From NCBI GenBank assembly GCA_027008345.1, contig JALTBU010000109.1, positions 1 to 6,800 of the forward strand: a stretch of DNA of 6,800 nt. Reading direction: 5' to 3'. This document shows, piece by piece, positions 5,395 through 6,800 of the stretch. Position 1 is the stretch's first letter. Each line of letters opens with the position of its first letter. Under the pieces are notes generated by a model. The model was given only the letters and a program-made list of their open reading frames with translations, ran no database searches and was not told the DNA's origin. The translations under genes and the position numbers were made by a program. Source of the DNA: Nautiliaceae bacterium (lineage in GTDB: Bacteria; Campylobacterota; Campylobacteria; Campylobacterales; Nautiliaceae).

Positions 5395-6800
5395 ATGATA
5401 AAAAAACAAAAAATATATTTATATATAGCAGTAGCCTATATTTTCAGTTTGGCATTTCATTTGTATTGGATAAGCTGGGCAAACCATATTCCGCAGTTTT
5501 TTTGGCATGGACAATTAATGATAAATAATCCTGATGGATATTATTTTGCGAGTGATTCACAAAAGATTTTATATAATATGCATAAATATAATTTGAATCT
5601 TTCCCACCCTTTTCAAATAGGACTTGGAGTTATTACTGCATTTTTTGTAAAACTTTTTCCTTTTTTATCTCTCGATACAGTAATTTTATATTTATCAGCC
5701 ATAATTTCATCTCTTATTGTAATACCTGTAATATTAATAGGTAAGCTATACAAAAATTTAGAATGGGGATTTTTAGCAGCCCTCTTGGCTTCAATTGGAT
5801 GGAGTTTTTACAATAGAACACTTGTGGGTTATTATGATACAGATATGTTTTCAGTTTTGGATATTACAGTTGTTTTATATCTGTTTTTAGATTCAATGAA
5901 AAATAAAAGCAGTTTAAGTGCTTTTTTTGCATTTTTAATGATTTTATTTAATGAGTGGGTATATCCATCGGGAAATATGATTATTTTTGCAGTATTTATA
6001 TTTGCAGCTGTATATCTTTTTTTTACAGATAAAAAATTTTTATATAAATTTTTAATTATTGTCTCAATTGCTTTTATCAGTATAAATATATTTATAAAAT
6101 TAATTATTGGAGTTGTTTTTTATTATTTGATTTTGCAAAATAAGATAAAAAATGAAAAAACATTTGGAACAATTGTTTTTTTAATTTCAATTGTTTTTTC
6201 TCATGCTTCTATTGCAATCTTTTTAAGAGTTTATTCTTATGTTTCATCTCAGGTCAAAATAGAAGGTTTACATTTTCTTAATGTAATGAGAACGGTTAGA
6301 GAAGCAAGCCACATACCATATTATATTATTGCAGACAGGATTATAGGAAGTGTAATAGGAATTGTTATATCTGTAATAGGATATATTTTACTTGTTAAAA
6401 AATACAAAGAATTTATAATAGCTCTTCCTCTTTGGGGGGTTGGATTTTTTGCATTTTTTGGGGGACTTAGATTTACAGTTCATGCAGTGCCGATTGCAGC
6501 ATTGAGTGCAACATATCTTCTTTTTTATTTGGCTGAGAAATATAAAAAATATCAAAAAATTATAATTTACGGGGGGTTTTTATTTTTAATAGCTCCAAAT
6601 ATTACGCATATTGTCGGTTGTTGTGAAAAAAATAAAACATTGGCTTTTTTTGAAAAATATTATCCTCTAAGAAGTTATCCTTATCTTGTCCCAACAGTTT
6701 TAAATAAAAATGAAGTAGAAGTGCTTGATAAATTAAAACATATTTCAAATGAAAAAGATTATGTTTTAACATGGTGGGATTATGGATATCCGATATGGTA
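5395..6800 (+). CDS. pglB: PglB/STT3 oligosaccharyltransferase, 3'-truncated by window edge
   Basis: This membrane enzyme transfers a preassembled glycan from undecaprenyl pyrophosphate to Asn in D/E-X-N-X-S/T sequons of periplasmic proteins. The first 468 residues are in the window; PglB proteins run to about 700, so most of the periplasmic domain is missing. Helix 1 is about 6-26. The catalytic signature residues are present in order: the first loop 'NPDGYYFA' (45-52, metal-ligand Asp D47), 'RTLVGYYDTDMF' (141-152, with R141, D148 and D150), the EL5 'TVRE' element (300-303, E303, a variant of TIxE) and 'GGLRFTVHAVP' (356-366, R359, which reads the -2 acidic residue of the acceptor in C. lari PglB). 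The last helix is about 388-407, and the periplasmic domain opens with 'WWDYGYPIW' from 460, cut by the window edge. R359 predicts the strict bacterial D/E-containing sequon. The start is fixed by AGGAGA. Its promoter lies between it and the divergent tRNAs, so it begins a new transcription unit. Confidence 0.95.
   Translation, partial: MIKKQKIYLYIAVAYIFSLAFHLYWISWANHIPQFFWHGQLMINNPDGYYFASDSQKILYNMHKYNLNLSHPFQIGLGVITAFFVKLFPFLSLDTVILYLSAIISSLIVIPVILIGKLYKNLEWGFLAALLASIGWSFYNRTLVGYYDTDMFSVLDITVVLYLFLDSMKNKSSLSAFFAFLMILFNEWVYPSGNMIIFAVFIFAAVYLFFTDKKFLYKFLIIVSIAFISINIFIKLIIGVVFYYLILQNKIKNEKTFGTIVFLISIVFSHASIAIFLRVYSYVSSQVKIEGLHFLNVMRTVREASHIPYYIIADRIIGSVIGIVISVIGYILLVKKYKEFIIALPLWGVGFFAFFGGLRFTVHAVPIAALSATYLLFYLAEKYKKYQKIIIYGGFLFLIAPNITHIVGCCEKNKTLAFFEKYYPLRSYPYLVPTVLNKNEVEVLDKLKHISNEKDYVLTWWDYGYPIW

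Overview
The window is strongly A+T-rich DNA, with codons biased to A/T endings and AGA for most arginines. It is tightly packed and best fits a member of the Campylobacterota (epsilonproteobacteria). The main argument is a bacterial PglB-type single-subunit oligosaccharyltransferase next to surface-polysaccharide genes, together with the base composition. A deep-branching or vent-type lineage (Nautiliales, Sulfurimonas-like) is possible, but I cannot fix the genus from the sequence alone.

Layout: (i) nt 1-4177, plus strand, is a tightly overlapping operon: the C-terminal part of a multi-spanning membrane protein resembling O-antigen/repeat-unit polymerases, a WbuB-like family 4 glycosyltransferase, wecB (UDP-GlcNAc 2-epimerase) and wecC (UDP-ManNAc dehydrogenase). 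The overlaps are 20 nt (or 14), 4 nt and 4 nt. (ii) A minus-strand polyprenyl-phosphate sugar phosphotransferase (nt 4179-5072) converges on wecC with a single base between the stop codons; a probable terminator hairpin spans that junction. (iii) nt 5073-5394 holds two minus-strand tRNA genes (Gln-TTG, then initiator fMet-CAT, 4 nt apart) and three sigma70-like promoter candidates. (iv) A plus-strand pglB begins at 5395 and runs off the window after the first half of its WWDYG motif.

How the genes fit together: WecB and WecC convert UDP-GlcNAc to UDP-ManNAc and then UDP-ManNAcA. The sugar phosphotransferase would load the first sugar-phosphate onto undecaprenyl phosphate. The GT4 enzyme would add a further sugar on the cytoplasmic face, and the polymerase-like protein would join repeat units in the periplasm. 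PglB would transfer a lipid-linked glycan to Asn in periplasmic proteins. Whether PglB uses the glycan made by these neighbours or a separate one cannot be decided here.

I see no CRISPR array, insertion sequence, toxin-antitoxin pair or defence system. No gene-free stretch exceeds 300 nt. The genes belong to known families. The more unusual details are the terminator embedded in a one-base convergent junction, the sugar phosphotransferase without the usual membrane-spanning N-terminus, a PglB-type acceptor sequon inside PglB itself, and a short inverted repeat enclosing GTGTCTGTCGC downstream of the tRNAs.
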